Positions 1 through 11,164 of a stretch of DNA of 64,000 bases are shown one piece after another. Source of the DNA: Litsea cubeba (Eukaryota > Streptophyta > Magnoliopsida > Laurales > Lauraceae). Under the pieces are notes generated by a model. It saw nothing but the letters and a program-made list of their open reading frames with translations. It did no database searches and was not told the origin of the DNA. Location: assembly GCA_012931725.1 (NCBI GenBank), contig CM022946.1, positions 79,331,906 to 79,395,905 on the forward strand. The letters are read 5' to 3'. Position 1 is the stretch's first letter. Every line of letters begins with the position of its first letter. Position numbers and translations under genes: made by a program.

Positions 1-51
1 GAACGCAGTTGGTTTAACCTTAGTGGTCTATGTCTTTTATATATATATATT

Positions 52-494
52 TAGATCTTTAATGAACTCATCGAAGAGAAACGATTGCCCAAAACCTTAG
101 TCGAACAGGCTCAACATTTCTGCAAGCGCGATGAACGATAGGAAAGGATCATGGTTTCTCAATTTTGAATCCAAAATGAAAAATCTGATTTTTTTTAGAT
201 CTTTAATGAACTCATCGAAGAGAAACGATGACCCAAAACCTTAGTCGAACAGGCTCAACATTTCTGCAAGCATGATGAATAATAGGAAAGGATCAAGGTT
301 TCTCAATTTTGAATCCAAAATAAAAAATCTGATTTTTTGTTTTTTTTTTTTAGATCTTTAATGAACTCATCGAAGAGAAACGATGGCCCAAAACCTTAGT
401 CGAACAGGCTCAACATTTCTGCAAGCGCGATGAACGATAGGAAAGGATCAAGGTTTCTCAATTTTGAATCCAAAATGAAAAATCTGATTTTTTA
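52..494. repeat. Three tandem ~150 bp repeats in the element C leader
   Basis: Units start at 52, 196 and 351, each at TAGATCTTTAATGAACTC. They are 144, 155 and about 144 bp long and end in a T-rich tract of variable length. Units differ by only a few substitutions (for example TTGCCC, TGACCC and TGGCCC at the same place), so the amplification is recent. Tandem repeats in untranslated parts are common in large gypsy elements. Confidence 0.9.
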
Positions 495-723
495 TTTTGA
501 AAAGAGAAATAGTGGAAATAAATTCAAAGAATTAGAAATTTCCAAAAAATCTCATCACATTTTTTTAGATGCGGAATCCAACATTGGCCACCAATTAAAA
601 AGTAGCCAAAGAATCAAAAAAAGAAGTATAAGCATAGAGCAATAGATACGATATGCAAATACTTCATTTCTAGCATCGTGTTCTCAAATGAACGGGTCTC
701 ACCGGGTGGAGCCAGCTTGATGG

Positions 724-733
724 AACGGCGCCA
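724..733 (-). promoter_or_regulatory. Primer-binding site of element C
   Basis: The minus strand reads TGGCGCCGTT, three bases inside the CA end of the LTR. It matches the first ten bases of the PBS in the intact Athila at 18386. The match decays after ten bases. It fixes the transcription direction (leftward) and identifies 737-3387 as the 5' LTR. Confidence 0.7.
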
Positions 734-997
734 TTCTGCCCGGTTCTACCGGGGTCGGCGGACGTGGGAGTCTATTTGGGTCCGACCCTTTCGTAACCGG
801 GGGGCAGAGGCGTGCATCAACATTTTTTTTTGTGTGGATGTTCTAGATTTTCTATTTTACTTGGATTTATAAGTGGTGATCCAGAGATCGACCTTCGCAA
901 GTAAAAAGGAAATCAACTTCTTTCAAGTTTTCCATTGCACATATATTTAAGAAAAGATACATTTTCTTGATTTGCCGTAAAAGGTAATTTTTTGCAT

Positions 998-1087
998 TTA
1001 TAGCCGATTTTGGCGTTTATAGCCAACTTTGGTGTTTATAGCCGTTTTTTGGCGTTTATAGCCGATTTTGGCGTTTATAGCCGATTT
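998..1087. repeat. Short tandem repeat inside the element C LTR
   Basis: About five copies of a ~20 bp phrase built on TTTATAGCCGATTTTGGCG. The sister LTR at 62576-62611 has only about two copies, so copy number changes within the family. Confidence 0.85.
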
Positions 1088-1613
1088 ACAATTCTTTTCA
1101 ATAATGAAAGACAAGAGTTATGATTTTTGCCTTTTTTAGAAAAATACAAACTGCAATGAAAAGCAAGAAAAGGAGGATCTAACTTCTCAGGAGATTGTGG
1201 GGGACCAGTTCAGATTGACGGTCGCAAGCCATATGTGGACTTCGCCATCATCCATGCAGATGAAAACAGAGGATACAATTGATTTGCTTGGCTTGGCTAT
1301 AACCTCAGGTTTTTAGAGGACAAAGACCAAAAGGAGGTCCTATGTCGAATAAAAAACTAAGTAGACGGGCTGAAAAGCCACGTCTAAGCCATTGGAGGCA
1401 GAAGGAGAAGGCAAGGACCTTGGGGGGTACCCCCAAGGGACTTTTGTCACCTTGTAGCGGTGGTCGGTGTAGAACTTCCGCAGAGTTTTCTCTCTTTGAT
1501 GCCTTTTTCTGTCTGAGTTTCCGGATTTTCTGCAGTCTCTTGTGCTCTTGTTTGTGATGTTTGTGCCGTCGTCTGTGTTATCTGTGCTGTGTTTTCTTCT
1601 TGGAGTGCTCTCC

Positions 1614-1621
1614 TATTTATA
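1614..1621 (-). promoter_or_regulatory. TATA box of element C LTR
   Basis: The minus strand reads CCTATAAATAGGAG, a strong plant TATA box. CCAAT on the same strand lies upstream at 1739-1743 and 1854-1858. The right-hand family member has the same box at 63156-63163. The direction agrees with the PBS. Confidence 0.7.
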
Positions 1622-3387
1622 GGCTTTTTGGTAGCCATTTAGGAGGTTTTATGGGCTTCTATTGTCATTAAGCCGCATAATGGGAGGAGTTACAGGATTT
1701 AATTCCTTTATTTTGTAACTCCTTTTTCTTGGCTTCTGATTGGCCGGAGGGGATTAAGGGCATTTAATCGCCTTTAATCGCCATGATAGGAGGAGTTTCA
1801 TGGTTTAAATGTCATGAATCTCTTGACTTGTAACTCCCGGATGCTTGCTTCTGATTGGGCCGTCCAAAGAAATGGATTAATGACTGCAATAAGGCTAGTC
1901 AATTAATCACATTAAGTGGTCGCCGAGCAGTTGAAGAGTCGCGGGCCGTGCTGCGTCCTTTGGGATTCTTCTGGCGATGATCAATGATGGATCTTCATGT
2001 AGATCGACATCAGATGACCACGTAACTTCAGGTATTGGTTGCCAACAGCGGGTCGGTGCCATCTGTCCTGTCGATTTCTCAATCGGTCGGGTAGAAAGCA
2101 CACTTTTTTTGGTCGACCGGTTGGCGATCAATATTGATTTCGATACTCTTGATGATTGACCCGTGATTTTGATGGATGTCAGAGGATTTGGTGTCTCAAA
2201 AGTATGAATTTTGGAAAATACCAGAGGTCAGACGCTTCGAATCGGAAAAAAGAAGGCGAAAAATGGGGTGTCCGGGGCCCTCCCAGTGATCCTGGGCCCC
2301 AAGGTCGCCGGGGCTGGCGACCCTGGGCCAAGGTCGCAGGGGCCTGCGACAGGGGTCTGCGACCCTGTGGGGTTTTCCCCCCTTTTGTCCCGTTTTGTAT
2401 CCGTTTTTGCTGTTTTTCGATTGTTTTTTCTTCTGTATTTTTCCTTGACATTTTTTATCATTTATTGGCCTGATTTCCCTGTAGAAAACCTGATGAGAAT
2501 CCTTGCATTTTGGTTTGCAAAGTTTCCAATTTTCCGAGAAAGCCGCAGACTTTGTCGCGCAGAGCTGCCGATTTTCCGTCAGAAGCTGAGACTGGGTCAA
2601 ACAATGTCGAAATGACCTGAAATTTGGGGTGAAGCCAGTTGACAATAAATAAGACCAACCATAGGCTTTTATTTGAGTTTTGAAGCCATTTGGGGTCCTA
2701 TCACTAGTAGAGTTATTTTTGTCGCGATGAAGATGTCGCGGCTTGATGTGCGGTCAACCGATGTCCAATTGACTTGAAATTTGACAGGGAACCTATTGGA
2801 GTCATTTTAAGATATCCACAGGCTCTGTCTTGGAAACCATAGTCCCAGGGAGCTTCGCTGCCGAGAGGCCTGATTTGGCGTCCGAGCGTCAAAGTATAGT
2901 CAAATGTTGTCGAAATGACCTCAAATTTGACGTGTAGCCCTTTGTAAGCATTTTGAAGCCGTCCATGTGCTCTATCTGATGAGTGATGGCCTCGGAGGTT
3001 CTCCCCGCCGAGAGGCTTGATTTAGCTGTTCGAGGGTTGATGTAGGGTCAAACGTTGTCAGTTTGACTCGGAACTTGACGTGGAGCCTTTTGGATGTATT
3101 TTGAGACCATCCATCGGCTCTGATCGAAGATTTGGTGTCTCTGATGCTTTCGCCGCCGGGAACTCCTTTTCAGCTATCGGAGAAGAAAAGTTAGGCCAAA
3201 TGATTTTGAAATGGCCCGAAACTTCTTCTGTACTCCTCTTTTGGCTGTCTTGAAGCATCTTGCAGTTTTTGTTTGATTCAGACAAGATTTGATTTTTTGG
3301 AAGTAGCATTGCCTATTTATGGCAGGTTGCGACTTCATGTACCTTTCTGGATCTTGAAGAGGCATAGTGACATTTTTGGTGTCAACA

Positions 3388-4809
3388 GGAGGCTAGCCGC
3401 ATAGGGGTATGGCGGCTAGTCGCCTGCTGACCGCACTGCTGATCGCTAGTGCACAGACAGTGCGTTTCAAGTCAGATTTCTGCACTTTTTCTTCCCTTCT
3501 TCTTTTCCATTTCTGAACCAAACAAAACCCCTGAGCCACCATGCTCACCAAGGGTCAAAAACAACATTTCTAAGTCATTCCATCCATAGTTAAATCTTCC
3601 ATTTAATAGAAAACGTCAAACTCACCCCATATATTGAATCACACATGCTTGTAAATCCAAAATAAGATTTCTAGGAACTTGGTAAAATCATCAACATAGA
3701 TGTAATTAGAGAAACTGAAGCTAAAGATTTTGAAGAACATGAACATGGCATATAAATTGAGATTAAGCATAAAAACAAATCAAACTTTTAGAGGAATAGT
3801 AAAACCCTATCACAATGCACATGGGAAGAAACCTATAAAGATCACTTGCCTTGGTCAAAATGAAGGTCAAATCACTCTAAGATGGTTTTTAAGAAGCCTC
3901 TAGCTCCAAGTCTACAAAAACCCCAAAATAAACCAAGAAAAGGCCCTAAAAATCAATCTTTGCAATTGTCCAAGAAACCTTTTTGCATGTATGATAAAAA
4001 CATTCTAAAAGGTTTGGAAAACAAGAATCCCAAGGAAGAAATGCCATTGCTAACCTTGAAAAGCTCAAACCAAGAAGAAGAGCTTGAAGGAGAGGGTTGT
4101 CTTTGCTCAAAAACTTTGAAAAGGGTATCTTTGGAAAGCTTGAGATGAGGAGAAGAGATTGGCGGAGATCGATCTCCAAGTAGCACTAAAAAATGACACA
4201 AATAAGAGGAGAGAGAGTGGCTGGAAAGGAGGAAAATGGTTCCAGCCCTAGTTGGAATCAATGCAGGAAAATGAAAAATTGAAGAGAGAGAGGAAAGGGA
4301 TGACTTAAGTAACTTGGAAATGGGGCCCATTACAGCTGAAACTTAAAATGGCAAAATCATGGTCTTGCGGGCCCCAAACGAGATTGACGAAGAAGACAAA
4401 AATCGATCGTTGAAATATCTACTTTCCAAAAATTATATTTTCCCCAATTTCTGAAATTTTTAAAATTCAGGTACAGATTTTGTGTAAAATGTCATTTTTG
4501 CCCTTTTTCTTGAAAAACATGATTTTTGAGTCTCAAATCCAAACGGATAAAACATGAAAGTTGTTAAGATCGATAAAATGAGTTAAAAGGAATAAAAATT
4601 AGAGTTTTTAGAAATCAAGAATAATTTATCACAAAAATACATTTCACAAAGGCCGGGTCAAACCAAAGTCAACGGTCCTTAAAATCTCCAAAGTTAAGAA
4701 AAATCTATCAAATTCAAAAACCAAGTCAAACCTACTCTAATCTTACTCAAAAAGCAAAACCACAATTAAAATAACACCAAACCCAAAAATTTGGGGTCGG
4801 GGTCTCACA
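3388..4809 (-). mobile_element. Chromovirus LTR fragment (promoter-side part, minus strand)
   Basis: The right end on the minus strand is TGTGAGACCCCGACCCC, the usual start of Tekay/Del-type LTRs. The stretch 4350-4700 aligns clearly with the element B LTR at 40800-41130 (shared runs such as GACGAAGAAGACAAAAAT and TTTTCCCCAATTTCTGAAAT). The other end is cut by the element C LTR at 3387. It is an older LTR, split by element C, whose remainder lies left of the window. The open frames at 3882-4330 fall in the LTR and have no family features. Confidence 0.75.
3392..3445. repeat. Palindromic cassette in chromovirus LTR fragment
   Basis: GGCTAGCCGC and TGGCGGCTAG form an inverted pair about 15 bases apart, followed by further GC-rich related words (GTCGCC, GACCGC). 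It lies about 1.37-1.42 kb from the LTR start at 4809, almost the same distance as the cassette in the element B LTR. Confidence 0.6.
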
Positions 4810-5300
4810 GTCACTCCAACCAGTCTTGTCCCCTAGCCTCTTAATCCGATAAACCTCCCCAACCTGGTTCTGCTGGATCTGACCCCCCTCCTCTAATCCT
4901 ACTGCCAGTCTTTGTTCCCCACTTCAACCAATTTTAGCTCAGACCATTCTCCAACCCCCATCCTCTACCCTCTACCCTCCACCTCCATCTTTAGAGCATA
5001 TTCCACCCACCGCCCTCCCCGTCAATCCCTCTCTTCCCCCTCTCCTCTCTTCACCTCTGTTCCACCCCTTGCCAACACTTCTCTACCCCCTGCCCCCTCC
5101 CCCCATCTCAACCCCCTGCACCCCCTGCCAACACCTCTGTTCCATCCCCCCTGCCATCCACTTTAGCCCTCCCTCTCAGCCTAAACCTCACCACTCCTCA
5201 AAACCCCCCTAAGGCAAATCCTTCCACCCACGGTAAGCTTCATTCCAAGACCAAGACCCCTTTAACCAAGCCACCCCTTGATGACCTACCTTATGATGAA
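4810..5300 (+). pseudogene. LINE 5' part, pyrimidine/proline-rich remnant
   Basis: C-rich sequence whose frames encode proline/serine-rich text, for instance an 84-codon open frame at 4912-5166. Plant L1 elements often have such a low-complexity stretch between the ORF1 zinc-knuckle region and the endonuclease. I see no ORF1 RNA-binding domain or zinc knuckle, so ORF1 is missing or truncated by the LTR ending at 4809. Confidence 0.5.
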
Positions 5301-6780
5301 GTGTCTGTAATCCTAGAGAAAACCTCTTCACCATCCATTGACATCTCCAACCCTTTTGACATCTTGGATAAATGCTCTTTCTTGGACCCAGCCATTAACC
5401 CAAACCTCTTTGGTCGAAACCTCCAGGCTTTCTCTAAGGATACTTCCTCTTCTCCTCCCCCAGGTTTTGAACAACCTCCTGTCCCCTCCATCCCTATGGA
5501 ACTTCTTGCTTTACCCCAAATAGTTGAAATCCCCCAATCTGAGACACAAAAGCTCTCACCTATAGTTCCTGCCAAGAACCAATCCAAAGGCAAGGGGAAG
5601 TCTAACTGCCCCTACTCTGGCTCAGGTTCGATCACCAGGAGGACTAGGAACAAAACCCATCTCCCCCACCCTTTATCCATGTTAAAGATTCTCTACTGGA
5701 ACTGTAGAGGAATTATGAATTCCCTTACCATTAGAGCCCTGGTCAATCTGGTCCGCAACCACCACCCTGACTTAGTCTTCATCTCAGAACCAATGTCCAC
5801 CTTCTCCTCCACTATCTCCCTTGGCATGTCCAGCCTTGGCTTTGACACTTTCCATTCTAACTCTCCCTCCTTACCTACCCCAAATCTTTGGTGCTTTTCC
5901 AAATCTTCTAACCACCTTCTCTCCTCTGTATTCAATGTTTCCTCCCAACACATCTCTATGCTCCTTCTAAATCCAATCTCCGGCCTCTCTTACATCATCA
6001 CTGCTGTTTATGGTTCCACCAATCCTACCCACAGAAAAGCTCTATGGCAAGTTCTAATTGATACTTCCCTAACCACCCTCCCCTGGTGTATTATACGTGA
6101 CTTTAATGCCACTCTTGCTCACCATGAAAAAATTAGTTTCCATTAGGCAAATCCTCACTCTCTTAAAAACTTCCAATCGGTGGTGATGCAAGCCGGTCTC
6201 TCTGACACCCTAGTCTCTGGCAGCAAATTTACTTGGTCCAACAACAGGCAAGGCCCTTCCTATGTAGCTGCTAGACTTGATAGAGCCCTAGTTAACTCCC
6301 ATTGGCTGGCTCTCTTCTCAGACCCTATTGTCCAACATCTTCCTAGATTTTCCTCTAATCATAGCCCCATATTGTTGCCCCACTCCAACCTTCCCCCTGC
6401 CCCATCAGCTCTTTTCAAGTTTGAAAATAAATGGCTCCTTCACCCCTCTTTCCTTGATGTTGTTAAATCTAGTTGGGCTGTTCCCATTGAAGGGAACCCT
6501 TAATTCATCCTGGCCCAAAAATTGAAAGCACTCAAACTTTCTCTCAAATCTTGGAACAAGACCACCTATGGCCAAGTTCACCACAACATCCTTGCAGCTG
6601 AGTCAAGGATCTTGAGATGCCAAGAGCTCTATGACTCCTTCCCATCGGATTACCTTAGAAATGACCTTCTGGAAGCCAAGCTTCTTCTCCATGATGCCCT
6701 TAAAGCCTAAGAGATCCATTGGAAGCAGAGATCTAGAATTTCTTGGCTTAAGGTGGGAGACCTGAATACTACTTTCTTCA
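5301..6780 (+). pseudogene. LINE ORF2 endonuclease domain (broken)
   Basis: The endonuclease of an L1 nicks target DNA to start target-primed reverse transcription. The frame beginning before 5301 encodes a linker containing NPFDILDK, then the endonuclease start WNCRG (about 5698-5712). It continues to RDFNA (about 6100), where GDFN is usual, so the glycine of that motif is lost. After a TAG at 6144-6146 the same frame continues with GSKFTWSN, RLDRAL and SNHSPIL, the end of the endonuclease fold. Further stops in the same frame are at 6501-6503 and 6708-6710. A frameshift follows near 6780. No functional start was chosen: the apparent start at 5301 is GTG and the frame is open upstream. Confidence 0.85.
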
Positions 6781-8593
6781 CCAATCTGCCAAAGCCAGAA
6801 GGTCTTTCAACAGGATTAGGCACATTTTAGTTAATGGTGTCCAGACTGATGATCCTCTCATCATCCAACATCAAGCTGTGAATTTCTTCTCCAATCTTTT
6901 CAAACCTCATGCCGGCCAACTACATCCAATTCTTTTTCAGATTGACAGCCTAAAGGTTACAGACTTGGAAAACCACAACTTAGTCTCTATCCTTTCTGAC
7001 CCAGAGATTAAAGCCTCGTCTTTGCTCTTAAGAAGAACAGCTCTCCTGGCCCGGACGGCTTCAACGGGGCCTTCTTCACCTCAGCTTGGGACATCATAGG
7101 TCAAACAATGACTACAACTGTGCAACATTTCTTCCAAACCAAAAAAATCCTTAAAGCTTCCAATGCCTTCTTCCTTGCTCTCATCCCAAGATCCAACTCC
7201 TCTACCACCTTTGCTGACTACAGACCTATTAGCTTGCTGAACTTTTCATACAAAATAATCTCCAAAATCATATCCTCTAGGCTCATCACCCTTCTCCCAA
7301 AATTGGTCTGCTCCTACCAGGCAGCCTTCATTTCAGGTAGATCTATCCACCACCATGTAGCCTTGACTTTTAAAGTCTTTCAAAAGCTCAGTTCCAAGTT
7401 CAGTAAAGGCTCCCTTTGCCTTAAGTTAGATATCTCTAAAGCCTTTGACAAACTCAACTGGTCTTTTCTCTTCTCTGCCCTCAGATTTTTCAATTTCTCT
7501 GAAGATTGGATTTCCCTTATGAAAGAATGCATCCGCACCACCAAATGTTCAGTCTTGATCAACCGCTCCCCCCATGGTTTTCTTAGCTCTTCATGTGGCC
7601 TAAGACAAGATGATCCCTTATCACCCTACCTTTTCATTATTGCTGAGGAAATTCTTAGCCTACACCTCCATGACCTCCACTCCCCAAGGAACTATCCTCC
7701 CCCTATCCTCTGTCCCTTTCACCCGCTGCCACCTTCTTTATGCAGACGACATCATCATTCTAATGAAAGGAGCAACCTCTGGTGTACTTGCAATTCAAGA
7801 CCTTCTTGAGATTCATCAATCTTCTTCTGGTCAACACATCAACCTCCTTTAGAGTCAGCTCTTCCTCGGCAAATGCGGGACCCATAGGAAAGCTAGAATC
7901 TGTTCCATCCTTCGTATACAAAAATCCCAGGCTCATCCCAAATTTTTGGGATTCCCCATTGTTTTTGGCTCTCCAAAGAGAACTCACTTCCTCCCTCTGT
8001 TGGATTCTATTAATGCTAGACTGACTGCCTGGAAAGCCAAATCCCTCTCATTTGTAGGTCGCCTGATCCTTATTAAACATGTGCTCCATCCTTCCCTTTC
8101 CAATCTCCATTTGCAATTCCATTGAGAGATTGATGAGACATTTCCTCTGGTCAGGCAACGCTACCTCTTCCAAGCTCCATCATGTTAACTGGTCTCAAGT
8201 TTGCCTTCCAAAGTTGGAAGGAGGTCTAGGAATCAGAAGGATCTCTGTAGTCAATGCTGCTTCTATCATCAAGTTGGGCTGGCAGGCTACTACTATGAGC
8301 TTCATCTGGTCTTTATGGTTCAAGAACCACTACTTCAAGAACTGCAATATCTGGAACAATGCTACCTCTATCTATGGATCCTGTATTTGGAAAAAAATCC
8401 GTCGGATCGCTCATATCATCCATCAAGGTAGCGCTTGGATATTTGGTAATGGTCTAGAAATTGACACATGGAAAGACACTTGGTGTGGTATCAAGCCCAT
8501 CTCTGCGGTCTTCCCTAGCCTTCAATTTCCCCTGGACCATCATCTTGCCTCCCTCTTACATTCAGGCTCTTGGCATATCCCCCCATAATTTAC
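6781..8593 (+). pseudogene. LINE ORF2 reverse transcriptase (frameshifted)
   Basis: Reverse transcriptase of the non-LTR type. Visible blocks are SPGPDGFNGAFF (about 7030), DYRPISLLN (about 7216), LDISKAFDKLNW (about 7420), GLRQDDPLSP (about 7597; the family norm is GLRQGDPLSP) and the active site YADD at 7739-7750. These fall in different frames: shifts lie near 7030 and 7700, and a stop at about 7850 follows the YADD block. Thumb/connection sequence continues to 8588 with GWQATT and KLEGGLGIR. It is interrupted by the LTR at 8594. Confidence 0.88.
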
Positions 8594-8891
8594 TGTTAGT
8601 GCCACATTCCTATGAGCACTTGTTTTTGTATTGTTAATTCCGTGTCGAAGAATCCAAGACCTTGCCTCTCAGAATTTCTCAAGGAAGATCAAGTTTGAAG
8701 GCAGAAAATCAAGTCTTGGAAGGCCCGGACTCATAAAGGAAGACGTCCATATGTGTGCCAACCTATTCAGGTAAATGGGACTCCAAACCAACTAAGACAT
8801 GGCCCTAAAAACCCTTAGTTTAATGACTTATTTAATAAGGTTTTAGAGATTGTTTTTCAGCTTTTTCAAGACTTAAAACAGGCCTCAAAAG

Positions 8892-8986
8892 TCGGCTAAC
8901 CGCCATGGTTTTCGGTCACCTTGCGGTTACTTTTCTAGAGAGCAACAACTCTCTTAAAATGGTTTTGCGGTTACCTCGCGGCTAGT
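8892..8986. repeat. GC-rich inverted-repeat cassette in solo copia LTR
   Basis: Words GGCTAACCGCC, TTGCGGTTAC, TTGCGGTTACC and CGCGGCTAG form inverted pairs (GTAACCGC against GCGGTTAC types). They lie about 300-390 bp from the LTR start. The words resemble those in the unrelated chromovirus LTR at 3392-3445. Confidence 0.55.
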
Positions 8987-9142
8987 CATTTGAACAGTAA
9001 CACTATTCACTATTCACTGTTCACTAGCCATTTGAACAGTAACACTATTCACTGTTCACTATTTACTATTCACTATTCATTGTTCACTGTTCACTAGCCG
9101 TTTGAACAGTAACACTATTCACTGTTCACTGTTCACTAGCCA
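8987..9142. repeat. Tandem repeat of CACTATTCACTGTTCA type
   Basis: Three larger units, each beginning TTGAACAGTAACACTATTCA and ending TTCACTAGCC, with internal ~10 bp sub-repeats of ACTRTTCACT. It is a microsatellite-like expansion within the LTR. Confidence 0.85.
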
Positions 9143-9620
9143 TTTTATGACCGTTGGAAAGCTCTCTATGAATAGAAAAATGCCCCAAATCATCCCTAAG
9201 GCTTGGAAAATCATTCCCAAGGCTCCAAGATCATGAGGCTCATGTCCTAACCATTGTGTATCATATTAGAGCTCTCATAGATCATTCCACACACACTATG
9301 AGCTTGGTTTGTCAAATCTAAGAGCTTCATTAGCTTAAGGAAAGTGTGATGTGTGGAGACAATATTTCCTAGGGAAGAACTTGAGCTATTATAGTTTATT
9401 ATCCAAATCCCTAGACCAAAGACCTCTTCCCTTGACTGAGCACAACATTGGAGCATCATCATCAACATCAAGGAAGCATTGCAAGAGGCATCAAAGCTTG
9501 GAGCTGCGGTGACAAGTTTCGAAGAGCATCCTCCGGACTTCATCAAAGAGGCAAGTGGCAACCTCCAGACTTTGTCAAAAAGAGGCAAGTGTTATTCGCC
9601 CTCTATTCAAATTATATCTT

Positions 9621-9796
9621 TGTGATAGTGGATTGTTTCTGCGTGATTCAACCACTTTAAAAATTGTGATAGTGGATTGTTTCTATGTGATTCAACCACT
9701 CTAAAAGTTGTGTGTGGGGAGTAGATCTTTGTGATCGAACCTCGTGAACAAAAATGGGGAGTAGATCTGTGTGGTCGAACCTCGTGAACAAAATTG
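9621..9796. repeat. Two pairs of tandem duplications in solo copia LTR
   Basis: A 44 bp unit starts at 9621 and 9665 (TGTGATAGTGGATTGTTTCT). A 40 bp unit starts at 9716 and 9756 (GGGGAGTAGATCT). The two members of each pair differ by only a few bases. Confidence 0.85.
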
Positions 9797-10351
9797 ATGT
9801 AGAATCAGTACTTGTATAGTTTGATTCTTCATAGTGGAACCAGGGGACTGTGTGACCCTTGAGAGTGGATGTAGGTCTCTGTGACTGAACCACTATAAAT
9901 CCCTTGTGTCAATTTCTCTATCTCTATCTCTTGTGCTTAATTTATATATCTATATGTTGTGGAGAATGATATTTAGTTTAATTGACACACATCCACTTGT
10001 GCGAAAACAACATTGATCATATTGGTAAATCAAATCTTGTTTAGCACACACTCTTTAACAAATATTCATTTGAGCACATTGATATAAATCATAAGTGAAT
10101 TTGTGAAGAGTGTTGTACTCACACTTGTGCTTACTAATATGAAACTAATTGTCTTATCTTTAATTGTTTAAGCACTTATACATTGAACACATATTCCGCA
10201 TAAGTTGTATTCTTATTTGTGTTCATTATGTTCTTGTTCCTAGATGGGATTAAAATTGGGCTAAGATGTTTTAATTGGGAAAAGAATTCCATTAGTCCTA
10301 TTCACCCCCCCCCCCTCTAGGACACTTTCATTGGCCCTAGCTGCACTTTCA

Positions 10352-11019
10352 TTTACCACCTGCTCTCTCCTGCTACTTCTTTCTTATCTCCTAGTGAATC
10401 TACCAGTGACCACCTCTACTAGAAAGAAGCCCCTGATGGACAGCTCTCTCTGCACGCCATTTGGAATACTATCAGAACTAGGGGACCCATCCTCCAATGG
10501 CCTCCTCTCATATGGAATGGCATTTCCATCCCCAAAATTAGCTACTTCGGTTGGCGATTGATGCTAAACAGACCTCCCACAGAATCTCGTCTACAGCAAC
10601 TTGGATTCTCCTTAGCTTCCCATTGCAATCTCTGTTTCAATGGTGAAGACTCAGTTAGCCACCTTTTCTTCTCCTACACTACAGCTCAATCTCTCTGGCT
10701 TTGGTTGATCGATGCTTCCTGCGTTCCTTTTCCCACCTACTGCTCTGCATCCTCCCTCTGGCTCTCCCTTTCTAGAGGAAATGACTGGGCTGGGAAGAAA
10801 CTTATGGCGTTTGTCTTCTTATCCGTTCTTTACGCTATATGGAAGACCAGAAATGCTGCCATTTTTTATGATCTCCACCCTCCTCTCAATCAGACTTTAG
10901 CTCACTTACAGGATGACTTATACTTCAGCCTTAAGAAGATCTCCAAACCTTTTAACAGTAACCAAGTCACCTCCCTCCTCATGTTTTTGAACATCACAGT
11001 GAATTTCAAATCCATGTGA
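10352..11019 (+). pseudogene. LINE ORF2 C-terminal zf-RVT domain (broken)
   Basis: It continues the LINE after the solo LTR. The frame contains PKISYFGWRLMLNRPPTESR, then CNLC, then HLFF. This is the zinc-binding reverse transcriptase C-terminal domain (zf-RVT) typical of plant L1 elements. A frameshift near 10557 joins two open segments (10331-10561 and 10558-11019). Stop codons upstream of it (in the part reading FTTCSPATS) show decay before or after the LTR insertion. Confidence 0.82.
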
Positions 11020-11152
11020 TCTCTTTTGTTTTGGGTTTTGGTTTCTTCTTTGGGTCTTTTGGCTAAGCTCTGCTTCCTCTGTATTTATCATGTTTTTGGA
11101 GGTTCCTATGCCTTTGTATTCTTTTTCCCCCTTTCTTAATACATTTACCCTT

Positions 11153-11164
11153 AAAAAAAAAAAA
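11153..11164 (+). other. LINE poly(A) tail
   Basis: A run of twelve A after CCTT marks the 3' end of the LINE. The matching target-site duplication cannot be found because the 5' end is displaced. Confidence 0.8.

Larger units (their letters stand above)
1..736 (-). mobile_element. Internal leader of a minus-strand Athila-type element (element C), running off the left edge
   Basis: This stretch lies just inside a complete LTR (737-3387) whose minus strand ends in CA, followed three bases later by an Athila-type primer-binding site. It is therefore the 5' untranslated leader of an element transcribed leftward out of the window. It holds three tandem ~150 bp repeats and an AT microsatellite (about 39-52). 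No gag homology is visible. The 71-codon open frame at 430-645 lies over the repeat and has no family features. Assignment to Athila rests on the PBS alone. Confidence 0.6.
737..3387 (-). mobile_element. 5' LTR of element C (2,651 bp)
   Basis: On the minus strand the LTR begins TGTTGACACC at 3387 and ends GGGCA at 737, then the PBS. About 1.7 kb of it (737-2490) aligns with 62315-64000 at the other end of the window. Inside are a TATA box (1614-1621), two inverted CCAAT boxes (1739-1743 and 1854-1858), a GC-rich stretch (about 2270-2390) and a short tandem repeat (998-1087). A candidate target-site duplication GGAGG follows at 3388-3392; its partner is outside the window. Open frames here (for example 2156-2645, several frames overlapping) show no protein family features. 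Confidence 0.75.
8594..10351 (+). mobile_element. Solo copia LTR inserted in the LINE
   Basis: The insertion starts TGTTAGTGCC and ends CACTTTCA, flanked by a perfect duplication TTTAC (8589-8593 and 10352-10356). There is no internal region. The run of eleven C (10305-10315) followed by CTCTAGG near the end is like that in the copia LTR at 14391-14401. An earlier CACTTTCA at 10323-10330, followed by TTGG (which could be the start of a TTGGTATCAGAGC PBS), suggests the original LTR end was there, with a 21 bp tail added. Strand is inferred from the C-run position. LTR-LTR recombination is the usual route to such a solo LTR. Confidence 0.8.
4810..11164 (+). mobile_element. L1-type LINE retrotransposon, decayed, split by a solo LTR
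   Basis: The order is proline-rich ORF1/linker remnant, apurinic endonuclease, reverse transcriptase with YADD, C-terminal zf-RVT domain, short 3' UTR and poly(A). The 5' end abuts a chromovirus LTR at 4809, so any upstream part is lost or displaced. A 1,758 bp solo LTR interrupts it at 8594-10351 with a perfect 5 bp duplication (TTTAC). Reading frames carry at least three in-frame stops and several frameshifts, so it cannot move by itself. Confidence 0.88.

Noticed and set aside
2156..2645. Overlapping frames up to 149 codons in the element C LTR
   Set aside because: A GC-rich stretch gives long frames on both strands at once. There is no domain, and the right-hand copy does not preserve the same ends.
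4810..4814. GTCAC at 4810 and GTCAC after the LINE poly(A) (11171-11175) as the LINE target duplication
   Set aside because: The right copy is not adjacent to the poly(A), and the left one is more simply the duplication of the chromovirus LTR ending at 4809. Five bases recur easily by chance.
8987..9142. A CRISPR-like or satellite array
   Set aside because: Irregular microsatellite-type repeats inside an LTR. There are no regular spacers, and this is a plant genome.
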